Made by a program: the position numbers and the translations under genes
Notes under the pieces: model-generated
The model's input: the letters and a program-made list of their open reading frames with translations, nothing else
Database searches by the model: none
Told to the model about the DNA's origin: nothing
Assembly (NCBI GenBank): GCA_963714055.1
Contig: OY970227.1
Location: 372,001-436,000, forward strand
Length of the DNA: 64,000 bases
Reading direction: 5' to 3'
Source: JACDBE01 sp963714055
Lineage (GTDB): Bacteria; Actinomycetota; Acidimicrobiia; Spongiisociales; UBA5794
In this document: piece after piece, positions 52,719-60,762 of the stretch
How positions within the stretch are numbered: position 1 is the first letter of the stretch
How the letters are laid out: each line of letters begins with the position of its first letter

Positions 52719-52770
52719 GTGCGGGCTCCCTTCACCGGGTTCGTCGACAGCCGCTGGCCTGGCGAGCGTA

Positions 52771-53937
52771 TCAGCCGACGCCGAAGGTGACGCGCAGCTC
52801 GCCCCCGGTGAGCCGGGCCCGCTGCACCTCGCGTCGCTTCAGCGAGTCGGGCAGGATCAGCGAGCGCCGGTAGGGGCCCACCGTGACGTACAGCTCCTCG
52901 CCGTGACGGAGCACGTCGACCTCACCGTGCTCAGCGAAGGGCACCGACAGCACCAGCACCACGTTCTCTCCGTCGTCCTCCACCCGGAAGGGACGGCCCT
53001 TGGACAGGTGCACGGTCGGGTCGTCCTCGCCGAACAGCTCGTCGCCGATGACGCGGAGCTGGTCGATCCCCACCATCTCCTCACCGAACAGCCGCAGCCG
53101 GAGGATGGCGATGTCGGCGAACCCTTCTTCGACGTCGGCGAGGTGCCGCTCCTGGATCTCCCGCCACCGGTCGAAGTAGGGGTCGGTCACCGTGTCGGGG
53201 AGCACGCGGTTGACGATGGCGGCGTCGACGGCGTAACCGAACAGCCCGAGGTAGGTGTACGTCCGCCTGGCCTCGGAGATCACCATCTTCTCCGGGTTCA
53301 TCACCAGCCGGGCCGAGGTCACATCGGGATCGCTCAGGATCTCGCGGATCCCGTCGAGCCGCTCGTAGAAGCGGGCCACCGCGTCGAACACCTTGTCGTC
53401 GGCGATCGGGATGGTGGTGACCCGGGACAGCACCGGACGGACCACCTTGGCCACCCGCCGGCCGACGGGGAACATCTTCTCCATGTACCAGGAGAGGACC
53501 TCGGGGAGCGAGAGCAGGCGGAGCGTCTCCGCAGTGGGGGCGCAGTCGACCACGATGACGTCGTACTCGGCGGAGCGGACGTGGTCCCGCACCGAGACCA
53601 GCGAGAAGACCTCGTCCATCCCGGGGAACACCGACAGCTCCTCGGCCTCGATGCCCTTGAGCCCCGACCAGTCGAACAGGTCGGTGAGGTGGTCGCGCAC
53701 CTCTCCCCACGATTCCTCGAGTCGCTGCTGGGCGTCGATCTGCTCGGCGAACAGGTTGTCGGTCACCTGGGTGGCGGCGTCGCCCAGCGGCACCCCGAAG
53801 GCGTCCGCCAGGGAGTGCGCCGGATCGGTCGACATGACGAGGACCCGCTTGCCGATGTCGGCGGCACGCAGCGCGGTGGCTGCGGCCACCGTCGTCTTGC
53901 CCACGCCACCCTTCCCGGTGACGAGGAGGACCCTCAT
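52771..53937 (-). CDS. ArsA/GET3-like ATPase with C-terminal Hsp20-like domain
   Basis: A 388-residue ATPase with Walker A GKGGVGKTTVAAATALRAA (about residue 9), VMSTDPAHSLADAFG (switch I), VVDCAPTAETLRLLSLPE (switch II) and RLVMNPEKMVISEARRTYTYL. The last ~80 residues (GRPFRVEDDGENVVLVLSVPF, ELYVTVGPYRRSLILPDSL) form a beta-sandwich like the alpha-crystallin-type extension known in some bacterial and plastid ArsA proteins. ATG 53937 overlaps the SRPBCC gene stop. Clients are unknown, and no arsenic genes are near. Confidence 0.85.
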   Translation of the reverse strand: MRVLLVTGKGGVGKTTVAAATALRAADIGKRVLVMSTDPAHSLADAFGVPLGDAATQVTDNLFAEQIDAQQRLEESWGEVRDHLTDLFDWSGLKGIEAEELSVFPGMDEVFSLVSVRDHVRSAEYDVIVVDCAPTAETLRLLSLPEVLSWYMEKMFPVGRRVAKVVRPVLSRVTTIPIADDKVFDAVARFYERLDGIREILSDPDVTSARLVMNPEKMVISEARRTYTYLGLFGYAVDAAIVNRVLPDTVTDPYFDRWREIQERHLADVEEGFADIAILRLRLFGEEMVGIDQLRVIGDELFGEDDPTVHLSKGRPFRVEDDGENVVLVLSVPFAEHGEVDVLRHGEELYVTVGPYRRSLILPDSLKRREVQRARLTGGELRVTFGVG

Positions 53938-54377
53938 GACGCCGCTTCGGCCCGCCTCTTGAGACCGCGGAGGGCGCTCGACACGATCTGCTTCTCGGCC
54001 TGGCGCCTCAGGAAGCCGGGCAGAGAGAAGGCGGGGTCGACCCGGAGGGCATAGAGCACCTCGGTGCCGCCGTCGTCGAGCTCGTTGAACTGGTAGCTGC
54101 CGTCCATGGCGGTGATGTCGTCGCCGGGCTCGGCCGACCACGAGAACCCGTTGTCCATCTCGTAGCGGTATACCAGCGTGTAGACGATCTCCTTGACCAT
54201 GGCATCGGCTCGGAAGGCGGCCTTGAGCGGGCGGCCCTGCTCGTCCTCCTCGACCACTTCCACGTTCTTCACGCCGGTCGCCCACTCCGGATAGGCCTCG
54301 AGGTCGAGCGCCACCTCGTAGACCAGCTGGGGCGGAGCCGACACCTCGATGCTCTGGACCGTTCCTTCCATGCTCAT
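53934..54377 (-). CDS. SRPBCC/START-like protein
   Basis: A 147-residue single-domain protein: MEGTVQSIEVSAPPQLVYEVALDLEAYPEW is the usual opening of polyketide-cyclase/COQ10-like SRPBCC proteins, followed by a curved beta-sheet with YRYEMDNGFSWSAEPGDD and a C-terminal helix (LRRQAEKQIVSSALRGLKRR). These domains bind hydrophobic ligands. Being translationally coupled to an ArsA ATPase suggests joint action, as seen for such pairs in actinobacteria, but the ligand is unknown. Confidence 0.82.
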   Translation of the reverse strand: MSMEGTVQSIEVSAPPQLVYEVALDLEAYPEWATGVKNVEVVEEDEQGRPLKAAFRADAMVKEIVYTLVYRYEMDNGFSWSAEPGDDITAMDGSYQFNELDDGGTEVLYALRVDPAFSLPGFLRRQAEKQIVSSALRGLKRRAEAAS

Positions 54378-54475
54378 TGCTCTTCGCCTGGCGGCTCATC
54401 GCGGAGCGATGGGAGACCCCCAACCCCCATCGCCCGAGTCTCCGCCTCCGGCGTAGCCTCGCTACTCATGGCCAT
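54374..54475 (-). CDS. possible 33-residue leader ORF upstream of the SRPBCC gene
   Basis: A short frame MAMSSEATPEAETRAMG...PPGEEQ ends with TGA overlapping the SRPBCC start as ATGA, the coupling seen all over this window. No family is recognised. Its start lies in a near-palindrome (54462-54483) and its middle in a hairpin (CGATGGG 54407-54413 / CCCATCG 54426-54432). It could be a real micropeptide or simply open sequence. Confidence 0.25.
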   Translation of the reverse strand: MAMSSEATPEAETRAMGVGGLPSLRDEPPGEEQ

Positions 54476-54483
54476 GAGAGTAG
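54462..54483. repeat. near-palindrome CTACTCATGGCCATGAGAGTAG
   Basis: A 22-base palindrome with one bulged base pair step, centred on ATGGCCAT. It stands between the metallophosphoesterase stop (54496) and the SRPBCC gene, where an operator would be placed. Confidence 0.35.
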
Positions 54484-54495
54484 CGGCCCGGCCAG

Positions 54496-55260
54496 TCAGA
54501 TCCGGGCCGGGTGACGCATCGCCCGACCGGTGGCTCGGAAGTAGCCGACGTTGACGCACCGTGTCGGCCCGACTCTCCAGGAACTCGCCTGGGGTTGGTG
54601 GACGTCACCGAAGTAGTGCCATCTCGGCCGCCAGCGGACGAGGTACTCGAGGATGGCCTCCGAGCCCTTCGCCCGTCCCCCGATGACGTCGGTGGAGAGC
54701 GCCGGGATCGCCGGAGGGAGGTGGGTGCCGAGCACGTCGACCGGGCCCATGCGGTCGAGCTTGGCGGCCATCGCCTCCTCGGTGACCTCTCCCGGTGTCC
54801 CCAGCGACATCTGGCCGCCGCCGGCGATCCCGATTCGGAAACCGTCGACGTCGACCACCTCGCCGTCGACGAAGCGACTTCCCGGGGGCAGCATCGACGC
54901 CAGCAGGTCGGGTCTGTCGACGTTGCCGTAGGTGACGTAGGCCGTTGCCCCCTCGAGGCCGGCGCACACCTCGACGTAGGCCGCGGCCACCGCCCGGTCG
55001 AAGGCGTCGGTCACCTCCTGTTCGCGTCCCGACACGAACCGGCGCCACAGGGCGCGGGAGTCGTCGAAGCGTCCGGCGGTCCGCATCAACACGATCTCGT
55101 CGACGAAGGCCCGCCCGGTGATGTCGGTGACGATGCCTTCGTTCGTCCGGTAGTCGATGAAGTTGATCAGGTCGCCGAGCACGACCAGGGGCTCGCCTGC
55201 CCTGGCCACCCGCCGCAGCGCCTCTGTGGCACCGTGGACGTCGGCGAGTATCAGTACCAC
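54496..55260 (-). CDS. calcineurin-like metallophosphoesterase
   Basis: A 254-residue phosphoesterase: LILADVHGATEALRR (metal-binding D and H), VVLGDLINF (GD), YVTYGNVDRPD (GN-D), GTHLPP (GxH in place of GHTH) and FGDVHQPQ near the C-terminus. The order fits the calcineurin superfamily with a dinuclear metal site. The substrate is unknown. It is divergent from nothing and ends 25 bases after the queG stop region, on the same strand. Confidence 0.82.
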   Translation of the reverse strand: MVLILADVHGATEALRRVARAGEPLVVLGDLINFIDYRTNEGIVTDITGRAFVDEIVLMRTAGRFDDSRALWRRFVSGREQEVTDAFDRAVAAAYVEVCAGLEGATAYVTYGNVDRPDLLASMLPPGSRFVDGEVVDVDGFRIGIAGGGQMSLGTPGEVTEEAMAAKLDRMGPVDVLGTHLPPAIPALSTDVIGGRAKGSEAILEYLVRWRPRWHYFGDVHQPQASSWRVGPTRCVNVGYFRATGRAMRHPARI

Positions 55261-55285
55261 GCGGGGCTCGGTGAGGGCTCGGCGC

Positions 55286-56425
55286 TCACCTCCGGGACGG
55301 TAGCCCGCCGTCCGTCGAACCCGAGGTGGCGGGTGCCGCCGAGGTGGTCAACGCCACCTCGATCTCGTTGCGGACGTCGGGATGGCGCTCGCCGGCCAGC
55401 GCCGACCGGAGTGCGCTGCGGGCGGCCGCCGACCCGATCGCCCCGAGGGCCCAGGCGGCGTGGAGCCGGAGCACCGGTCGGGGATGGTCGAGGAACCTGG
55501 CCAGCAGCGGCACCGCATCGTCCCCGCCCGTGTTCCCCAGCGCCACCAGGGCATTGCGCCGGACCGTCACCGGGTCCGCCTTCGGCAGGTACCAGTGTCC
55601 GAGGTCCGCCCGGATGGAGGCGTCGTCGGCGTCGAGGACGGCGGTCAGGTCGACCCGTCCCCGGCGCTCGGTCGACGAGAGGAGCAGGCGGCTCCCCGGG
55701 GGGCACGCCTCGAGGCAGTCGTCGCATCCGTACAGCCGGTCATGGAGGGCCTTCCGGTACTGGCGGGGGATGGCGCCGGGCTGCTGGGCGATGGCTGCCA
55801 GGCAGCGACGGGCGTCGAGCACGCCGGGCGCCACCAACGCCCCGGTCGGGCACGCCGGCAGACAAGCGGAGCACGACCCGCAGGTCCGCGACGTCGGCTC
55901 GGAAACGAGTAGTTGGGCATCGGTGACCACCGTTCCCAGCAACACCCACGGTCCGACACCGGGTGCCAGGACCATGGTGTTCTTGCCCCGCCACCCGATC
56001 CCGGCCCGCACCGCCGCCGCCCGGTCGGAGAGCCGGGCGTCGTCGCACACGGCCTCGGCGCGGTGGCCGGCGGCGGTGAGCCGGTCGGCGACTGCCGCCA
56101 GGGCCGCTCGCAACGGCCCGTAGTGGTCGGCCGTGGCGAAGCGGGCCACCCGACCGGTACCCGGTTGTGGCGGTCCCGGCGCTCCCGCCGCCGGCAGGTA
56201 CGGATGGGCCAGCACCACCAACCGCTCCGCCCATGGGAAACTGCGCCTGACGTCGGTGGCGGTGTCCGGGTCACGGTAGGTGAAGGTGAGTCCCGCCGAG
56301 CTGCCGTCGGCGAGGCGCCGGCGGAGCTCGTCCCGCTCGTCGGGGAACGGGCCGGCGCCCGCAACCCCGAAACCGCTGCATCCGGCGTCGACGGCGATCT
56401 GCGCCAGGTCGTCGATCAGCGCCAT
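55286..56425 (-). CDS. queG: epoxyqueuosine reductase
   Basis: QueG reduces epoxyqueuosine to queuosine in tRNA with cobalamin and two [4Fe-4S] clusters. The 379-residue protein has AVCDDARLSDRAAAVRAGIGW and RGKNTMVL (cobalamin region), the cluster motifs CGSCSACLPACPTGA and CDDCLEACPPG, and a C-terminal HEAT-like repeat (RRNALVALGNTGGDDAVPLL). ATG 56425 has TACCCT (56432-56437) exactly six bases upstream, suggesting a leaderless message. Confidence 0.93.
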   Translation of the reverse strand: MALIDDLAQIAVDAGCSGFGVAGAGPFPDERDELRRRLADGSSAGLTFTYRDPDTATDVRRSFPWAERLVVLAHPYLPAAGAPGPPQPGTGRVARFATADHYGPLRAALAAVADRLTAAGHRAEAVCDDARLSDRAAAVRAGIGWRGKNTMVLAPGVGPWVLLGTVVTDAQLLVSEPTSRTCGSCSACLPACPTGALVAPGVLDARRCLAAIAQQPGAIPRQYRKALHDRLYGCDDCLEACPPGSRLLLSSTERRGRVDLTAVLDADDASIRADLGHWYLPKADPVTVRRNALVALGNTGGDDAVPLLARFLDHPRPVLRLHAAWALGAIGSAAARSALRSALAGERHPDVRNEIEVALTTSAAPATSGSTDGGLPSRR

Positions 56426-56431
56426 GACGCG

Positions 56432-56484
56432 AGGGTACGGCGGTGCGGTGGACGATTGTCGCCGCCGGGTCGATGCGGTACGGT
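56432..56484. promoter_or_regulatory. overlapping divergent promoters of queG and leuA
   Basis: Rightward: TTGTCG (56456-56461), 17 bases, TACGGT (56479-56484), then six bases to the leader ATG 56491. Leftward: GACAAT (minus strand, 56455-56460), 17 bases, TACCCT (56432-56437), then six bases to queG ATG 56425. The two -35 elements occupy the same six or seven bases, so RNA polymerase can probably use only one direction at a time. Confidence 0.6.
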
Positions 56485-56490
56485 GGGGGC

Positions 56491-56541
56491 ATGAACCGCC
56501 ACGCCACCAACCGGCCCGGCCGCCTCCTCCTTCTCGTGTAG
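56491..56541 (+). CDS. leuL: leucine leader peptide
   Basis: A 16-codon frame, MNRHATNRPGRLLLLV, ends with CTC CTC CTT CTC GTG TAG: four consecutive leucine codons and a valine codon. It begins at or within a base or two of the predicted transcription start and is followed at once by two hairpins and then leuA. This is the layout of ribosome-mediated attenuation, in which stalling at Leu codons prevents the terminator. It is too short for ordinary gene finding. Confidence 0.85.
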   Translation: MNRHATNRPGRLLLLV

Positions 56542-56604
56542 GGCGAGCGTCACACAACCGCGCTCGCCCGCAAGCCCCCCGCCACAAGCCGGGGGGTTCT
56601 TCAA
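56541..56604 (+). terminator. leuA attenuator
   Basis: First hairpin: GGGCGAGCG (56541-56549) with CGCTCGCCC (56561-56569), starting in the leader stop codon. Second hairpin: AGCCCCCC (56573-56580) with GGGGGGTT (56591-56598), followed by CTTC, a modest T-rich tail. Ribosome stalling on the Leu codons would cover the first stem and change which stem forms. The exact antiterminator cannot be fixed by eye. Confidence 0.7.
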
Positions 56605-56695
56605 TTCCCGGACCACCCACCGCCCGGGACCCTTCCGAACTCCACCCTCCCGAACCCGACCCCCGACCCCGCCACGACGAAACCAGGAGCAAGTC

Positions 56696-58375
56696 ATGCC
56701 ACCCCCCAACGTCATACCGCAGGCCATGCCCTACGACCGGTACCAGCCAACGGTGCCGCTGGTGCTCCGGGACCGCACCTGGCCCAACGTGGTGATCGAC
56801 AAGGCGCCGGCGTGGTGCTCGGTCGACCTGCGCGACGGCAACCAGGCGCTGATCGACCCGATGGACCCCACCCGCAAGCTGCGGATGTTCGAGGAACTGG
56901 TACGCATGGGTTTCAAGGAAATCGAGGTGGGGTTCCCGGCGGCGAGCCAGCCCGACTTCGACTTCATCCGGAAACTGATCACCGAGGACCGCATTCCCGA
57001 CGACGTCACCATCCAGGTGCTGACCCAATGTCGCCAGGAGCTGATCGAGAGGACCTATGAGTCCATCGAGGATTCCCCGCGGGCGATCGTCCACTTCTAC
57101 AACTCGACCAACCCTCTCCAGCGGGAGGTCGTGTTCGGCCTCGACAAGGCCGGGATCGTCGACATCGCCGTCAACGGGGCCAAGCTGTGCCGCAAGCTCG
57201 AGGAGGGGCTCGGCGCCGCAGTGGTCCGGTACGAGTACTCGCCGGAGAGCTTCACCCTCACCGAGCCCGACTTCGCCGTCGAGGTGTGCGAGGCGGTGAT
57301 GGACGTGGTCGAGCCCGAAGACGACCGGCCCGTCATCCTCAACCTGCCGGCGACGGTGGAGTGCTACTCACCCAACGTCTACGGGGACGTCATCGAGTGG
57401 TTCGGGCGCACCATCAGCCGGCGCCGGCACGTCGTGCTCAGCCTCCACCCGCACAACGACCGTGGCTGCGCGGTGGCCGCCGCCGAGTTCGGGGTGATGG
57501 CGGGAGCGGACCGCGTCGAAGGTACGTTGTTCGGCAACGGCGAGCGCACCGGCAACGTCGACATCATCAACCTGGCGATGAACCTGTTCATGAACGGCGT
57601 CGACCCGGAGCTGGACATCACCGACATCGACGCCCTGCGCCGGACCGCCGAGTACTGCAACCGGCTCCCGGTGTCCCCTCGCCACCCGTACGTTGGCGAC
57701 CTGGTCTACACGTCCTTCTCCGGCTCCCACCAGGACGCCATCAAGAAGGGCTTCGAGGCGCTCGACCCCGACTACGACCGGTGGGCGGTCCCGTACCTGC
57801 CGATCGATCCCAAGCACGTCGGCCGCTCGTATGAGGCGGTGATCCGGGTCAACTCGCAGTCGGGCAAGGGCGGCGTCGCCTATGTCATGAAGGCCGAGCA
57901 CGGCTACGACCTGCCCCGGCGGCTCCAGATCGAGTTCTCCAGGACCATCCAGCACATCACCGAGGACTCCGGCACCGAGATCAGCCCTGCCGTGATGTGG
58001 GAGGAGTTCCGTGCCGAGTACGCCCCCGACGAGCCCCGGTTCCGGCTGCGCAGCCACGAGCTCCACACCCGGGACGGTCGGACGGTGGTGACCGCCGTGC
58101 TCGAGGTTGATGGAGACCAGCGGACCGTCATCGGTCAGGGGGACGGCCCCATCGAGGCGTTCGTCACCGGGTTGCGCCAGGCCTTCGACGCCGAGTTCGA
58201 CGTGGTCGACTACGCCGAGCACGCCATGGGCCGTGGCGCCGACGCCACCGCCGTCGCCTACGTGGAGAGCTCCCGCGGGGACGGCCAGGTGCGCTGGGGG
58301 GTGGGCAGCGACCCCAACATCACCACGGCGTCGCTGTACGCCGTACTGTCGGCGTTCGAGCGTCAGCAGCGCTGA
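56696..58375 (+). CDS. leuA: 2-isopropylmalate synthase
   Basis: First enzyme of leucine synthesis: acetyl-CoA plus 2-oxoisovalerate. The 559-residue protein has the catalytic barrel with CSVDLRDGNQALIDPM, GFKEIEVGFPAASQPDFDF, LSLHPHNDRGCAVAAAEF (metal-binding HxH... residues) and GTLFGNGERTGNVDI, then a C-terminal leucine-feedback domain (HELHTRDGRTVVTAVLEVDGD). AGGAG lies nine bases before the ATG. It is the long form usual in actinobacteria. Transcription is controlled by the leader at 56491 and the protein probably also by leucine. Confidence 0.96.
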   Translation: MPPPNVIPQAMPYDRYQPTVPLVLRDRTWPNVVIDKAPAWCSVDLRDGNQALIDPMDPTRKLRMFEELVRMGFKEIEVGFPAASQPDFDFIRKLITEDRIPDDVTIQVLTQCRQELIERTYESIEDSPRAIVHFYNSTNPLQREVVFGLDKAGIVDIAVNGAKLCRKLEEGLGAAVVRYEYSPESFTLTEPDFAVEVCEAVMDVVEPEDDRPVILNLPATVECYSPNVYGDVIEWFGRTISRRRHVVLSLHPHNDRGCAVAAAEFGVMAGADRVEGTLFGNGERTGNVDIINLAMNLFMNGVDPELDITDIDALRRTAEYCNRLPVSPRHPYVGDLVYTSFSGSHQDAIKKGFEALDPDYDRWAVPYLPIDPKHVGRSYEAVIRVNSQSGKGGVAYVMKAEHGYDLPRRLQIEFSRTIQHITEDSGTEISPAVMWEEFRAEYAPDEPRFRLRSHELHTRDGRTVVTAVLEVDGDQRTVIGQGDGPIEAFVTGLRQAFDAEFDVVDYAEHAMGRGADATAVAYVESSRGDGQVRWGVGSDPNITTASLYAVLSAFERQQR

Positions 58376-58386
58376 GGGCCTGCCCC

Positions 58387-60015
58387 TCAGTCATCCACCA
58401 GGGTGACGCGGAGGTTGAAGTGGCCCATGGGAAGGGCGTCCTCGCGCTCCTCCTGCCACGCGGTGAGGCCGACCGCCTCGATGGCCTCGATGTTGGCCAG
58501 CACGTCTTCGGGCACGGCGTCGGTGGCGCCCTCGCCGTCGGCGGCGGCGTCGGCCAGGCCGCCTGCGTCGAGGTAGAAGGCCGCCGACACCGGGCCCTCG
58601 GTGCCGAGCGCCCGGGCAGCCGCCCCGGTGTCGGAGAGCAGCTCGACGTCGGTCGCCCCGGTGAGCTGGTCGAGGTAGCTCTCGCTGAAGGTGATGACCG
58701 CCCGCTCCCCGTCGTTGTCGACCGCCAACCCGAGTCCCGACTCCTCGATGAGGTCGACCACCTTGACCACCGCCTGCTCACCGGCCTCGCCGGAGAGGTC
58801 GAACACCAACGCGGCGGCGAAGTCAGCCGGGTCAAGCGGGTCCTCGACGTCGAGGACCGAGGCGTCCAATACGACGGTGATGTCGTTGCTGAGCAGGTCG
58901 AAGAGGTCGTCGGGAAGCACCACGCCGAGGCTCTCCTCGAGGTCGTCGGCCAGCTGGTCGGGATCGAAGCCGGAGCCGGCCGGACCGGACATCATCTGGT
59001 CCCATGCGTCCTGGCGTTGCTCTGCGGTGAGGTCGACGCCGGCGAAGGTGAGGCCGAACAGCGTGGTGGCCGGCAGCCGGCCGAGTGTCGTCGCCGCATC
59101 GAGGTCCGACCCCACCCCGGTGGCCACGTCCCCGAGCGAACCGGTGTCGAGGATCGCCTGGCCGGCCAGCTCGATGTGATCGGCATCGAGCCGGAGCGCC
59201 GCCGCCATGGTGAGTTCGCCCAATTCTGGCTGGGCGGCGGCTTCGGTGAAGCCGGCCGGGGCTGCTTCGATCTCCCCAGCTCCCTGCGCGGTGAGGGTGG
59301 TTCCGAACAGCTCGTCGAGGTCGGCGCCCAACCACATCGACGCCACCCCCGGATCGCCGAGCCCGCCGTGCACCTCGGTGAACAGCTCGTTGTCGGCCAG
59401 GGACTCGTCGGCGGCGTCGGCGACCGCCTGGTCGGCCGTCGCCTGGTCCTCGGCGAACACCACGTAGTCGCCGGCGAAGGCGTACGCCACCAGCCCGACG
59501 TCCTCCTCGTCGAAGAGTCGGGGCAGCGCCTCGGCGGCGGCGTCCCCGTCGGTCACCTGCACCGCGACCAGTGCGACGGGGACACCGGGATCATCCAGGA
59601 TGAGCCCCACGCCCACACGGTCGCCCAGCCAGGGCGCCAGGTCCTCGTCGAAGTCGACGTCGGCGGCGAAGTCGGGATCCTGCTCGGCAATCATGTCGTA
59701 GATGACCCGCTTCAGGTCGCCCTCCAGGTCGTCGGCGACGTCCTCGAGCGCGGGGAACCGGCTCGCCAGCTCCCGGGCGGCGAGCTTCTGGCCGGCCGAC
59801 GGGTCGAGATCGATCCTGAAGTAGGCGTCGACGCCGGCGGGGAGCGCCTCGGCCGGTTGCGGGCCGCCGCCGCCGAGGACGGCGACCAGAGCCCACGCCG
59901 CTCCGCCGAGGAGGATGGCGGCGGCGATCGCCACCACCCAGGGCCAGCGCCGCCTAGGCGGGGACGGCCCCTCCTCGACATCTGCCTCGGCCGGGGCGGC
60001 GTCCCCGGTGAGCAC
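58387..60015 (-). CDS. DUF3352 membrane-anchored protein
   Basis: A 542-residue protein with an acidic N-terminus, one transmembrane helix (RWPWVVAIAAAILLGGAAWALV, about residues 22-43) and a long extracytoplasmic region rich in Asp and Ala that begins LPAGVDAYFRIDLDPSAGQKL, the DUF3352 pattern. Function is unknown. GTG 60015 is the first start in frame. A better one, ATG 60116 (MVDVPESGGAE), would need one extra base near 60070, so the true N-terminus may be ~34 residues longer. It converges with leuA. Confidence 0.78.
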   Translation of the reverse strand: MLTGDAAPAEADVEEGPSPPRRRWPWVVAIAAAILLGGAAWALVAVLGGGGPQPAEALPAGVDAYFRIDLDPSAGQKLAARELASRFPALEDVADDLEGDLKRVIYDMIAEQDPDFAADVDFDEDLAPWLGDRVGVGLILDDPGVPVALVAVQVTDGDAAAEALPRLFDEEDVGLVAYAFAGDYVVFAEDQATADQAVADAADESLADNELFTEVHGGLGDPGVASMWLGADLDELFGTTLTAQGAGEIEAAPAGFTEAAAQPELGELTMAAALRLDADHIELAGQAILDTGSLGDVATGVGSDLDAATTLGRLPATTLFGLTFAGVDLTAEQRQDAWDQMMSGPAGSGFDPDQLADDLEESLGVVLPDDLFDLLSNDITVVLDASVLDVEDPLDPADFAAALVFDLSGEAGEQAVVKVVDLIEESGLGLAVDNDGERAVITFSESYLDQLTGATDVELLSDTGAAARALGTEGPVSAAFYLDAGGLADAAADGEGATDAVPEDVLANIEAIEAVGLTAWQEEREDALPMGHFNLRVTLVDD

Positions 60016-60323
60016 TTCGGCACCGTCTGTGGGCGTGGCGTCCTCCGGCTCGGGCGCGCCCGTCCCCGTGCGTGCTCTTGGGACTCCGCGCCCCCGCTCT
60101 CCGGCACGTCAACCATGATCTCGACCCCCCTGTCGTTTCCCACCCAGGACGCACACCGGCCGGTCCCCGCGGCGTCCACGCCGGTGCCGGTCCCGGCTAG
60201 CCACCCCGGGAGCTCGGCAACGCCGATCCTACCGTGGCCGCCATGGAACCTCCGATGCTTCCCGGCCGGCACCATGGGACCGGCGGCGACCCCTCGCTCC
60301 CCGTCACGTCACCATTCACGATG

Positions 60324-60569
60324 TCATCCCGTCGCCGTCTCGCCCGCCTTGCCGCCCCCCGACCGCTCGTCGCGTACCACCAACCGCAGCGGCGCCACCA
60401 ACCCGGCGTCGGCCAGGTGGCGCAACGCCTCCGCTTCGCCGTCGTCGAGCTCCACCGGGCCACGGGACACCACGTCTCCCGTGTCGAACCCGGCCAGGAG
60501 CACCGAGACGACGCAGTCGTCGCACGCCGAGGTGTGCTGCATCACGCAACGGTCACAGTCGATCAACAT
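60324..60569 (-). CDS. small four-cysteine protein
   Basis: An 81-residue protein starting MLIDCDRCVMQHTSACDDC: a CxxC-x7-CxxC arrangement at residues 5-19 that would suit one zinc ion. The rest is a short alpha/beta region with VELDDGEAEALRHLADAGLV. I know of no function; similar short cysteine proteins occur in actinobacteria. It is near the DUF3352 gene on the same strand. The flanking spacers 60117-60323 and 60570-60762 show nothing I can name. Confidence 0.6.
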   Translation of the reverse strand: MLIDCDRCVMQHTSACDDCVVSVLLAGFDTGDVVSRGPVELDDGEAEALRHLADAGLVAPLRLVVRDERSGGGKAGETATG

Positions 60570-60762
60570 CGTCGCCCTCCTCACCACCGTCCACCGCCGT
60601 CCGCCCCTGTCCGCTCCGCCCGCTTGCCAGCCATCAGGACCATACGAGACCGGTATGACACGAAACGAGGGCTCGGAGGCACAGCCCCTCTCCAGGCCCT
60701 GGCCCGCCCACGTGTACCGTTGCCCGGCGCCGAGAAGCCGGCATGCCGACTGAGGAACGAGG

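Noticed and set aside
55286..57094. Longer QueG reading frame starting upstream of 56425
   Set aside because: The extension runs antisense through leuA and its leader. The family N-terminus starts at 56425 with a well-placed -10 box.
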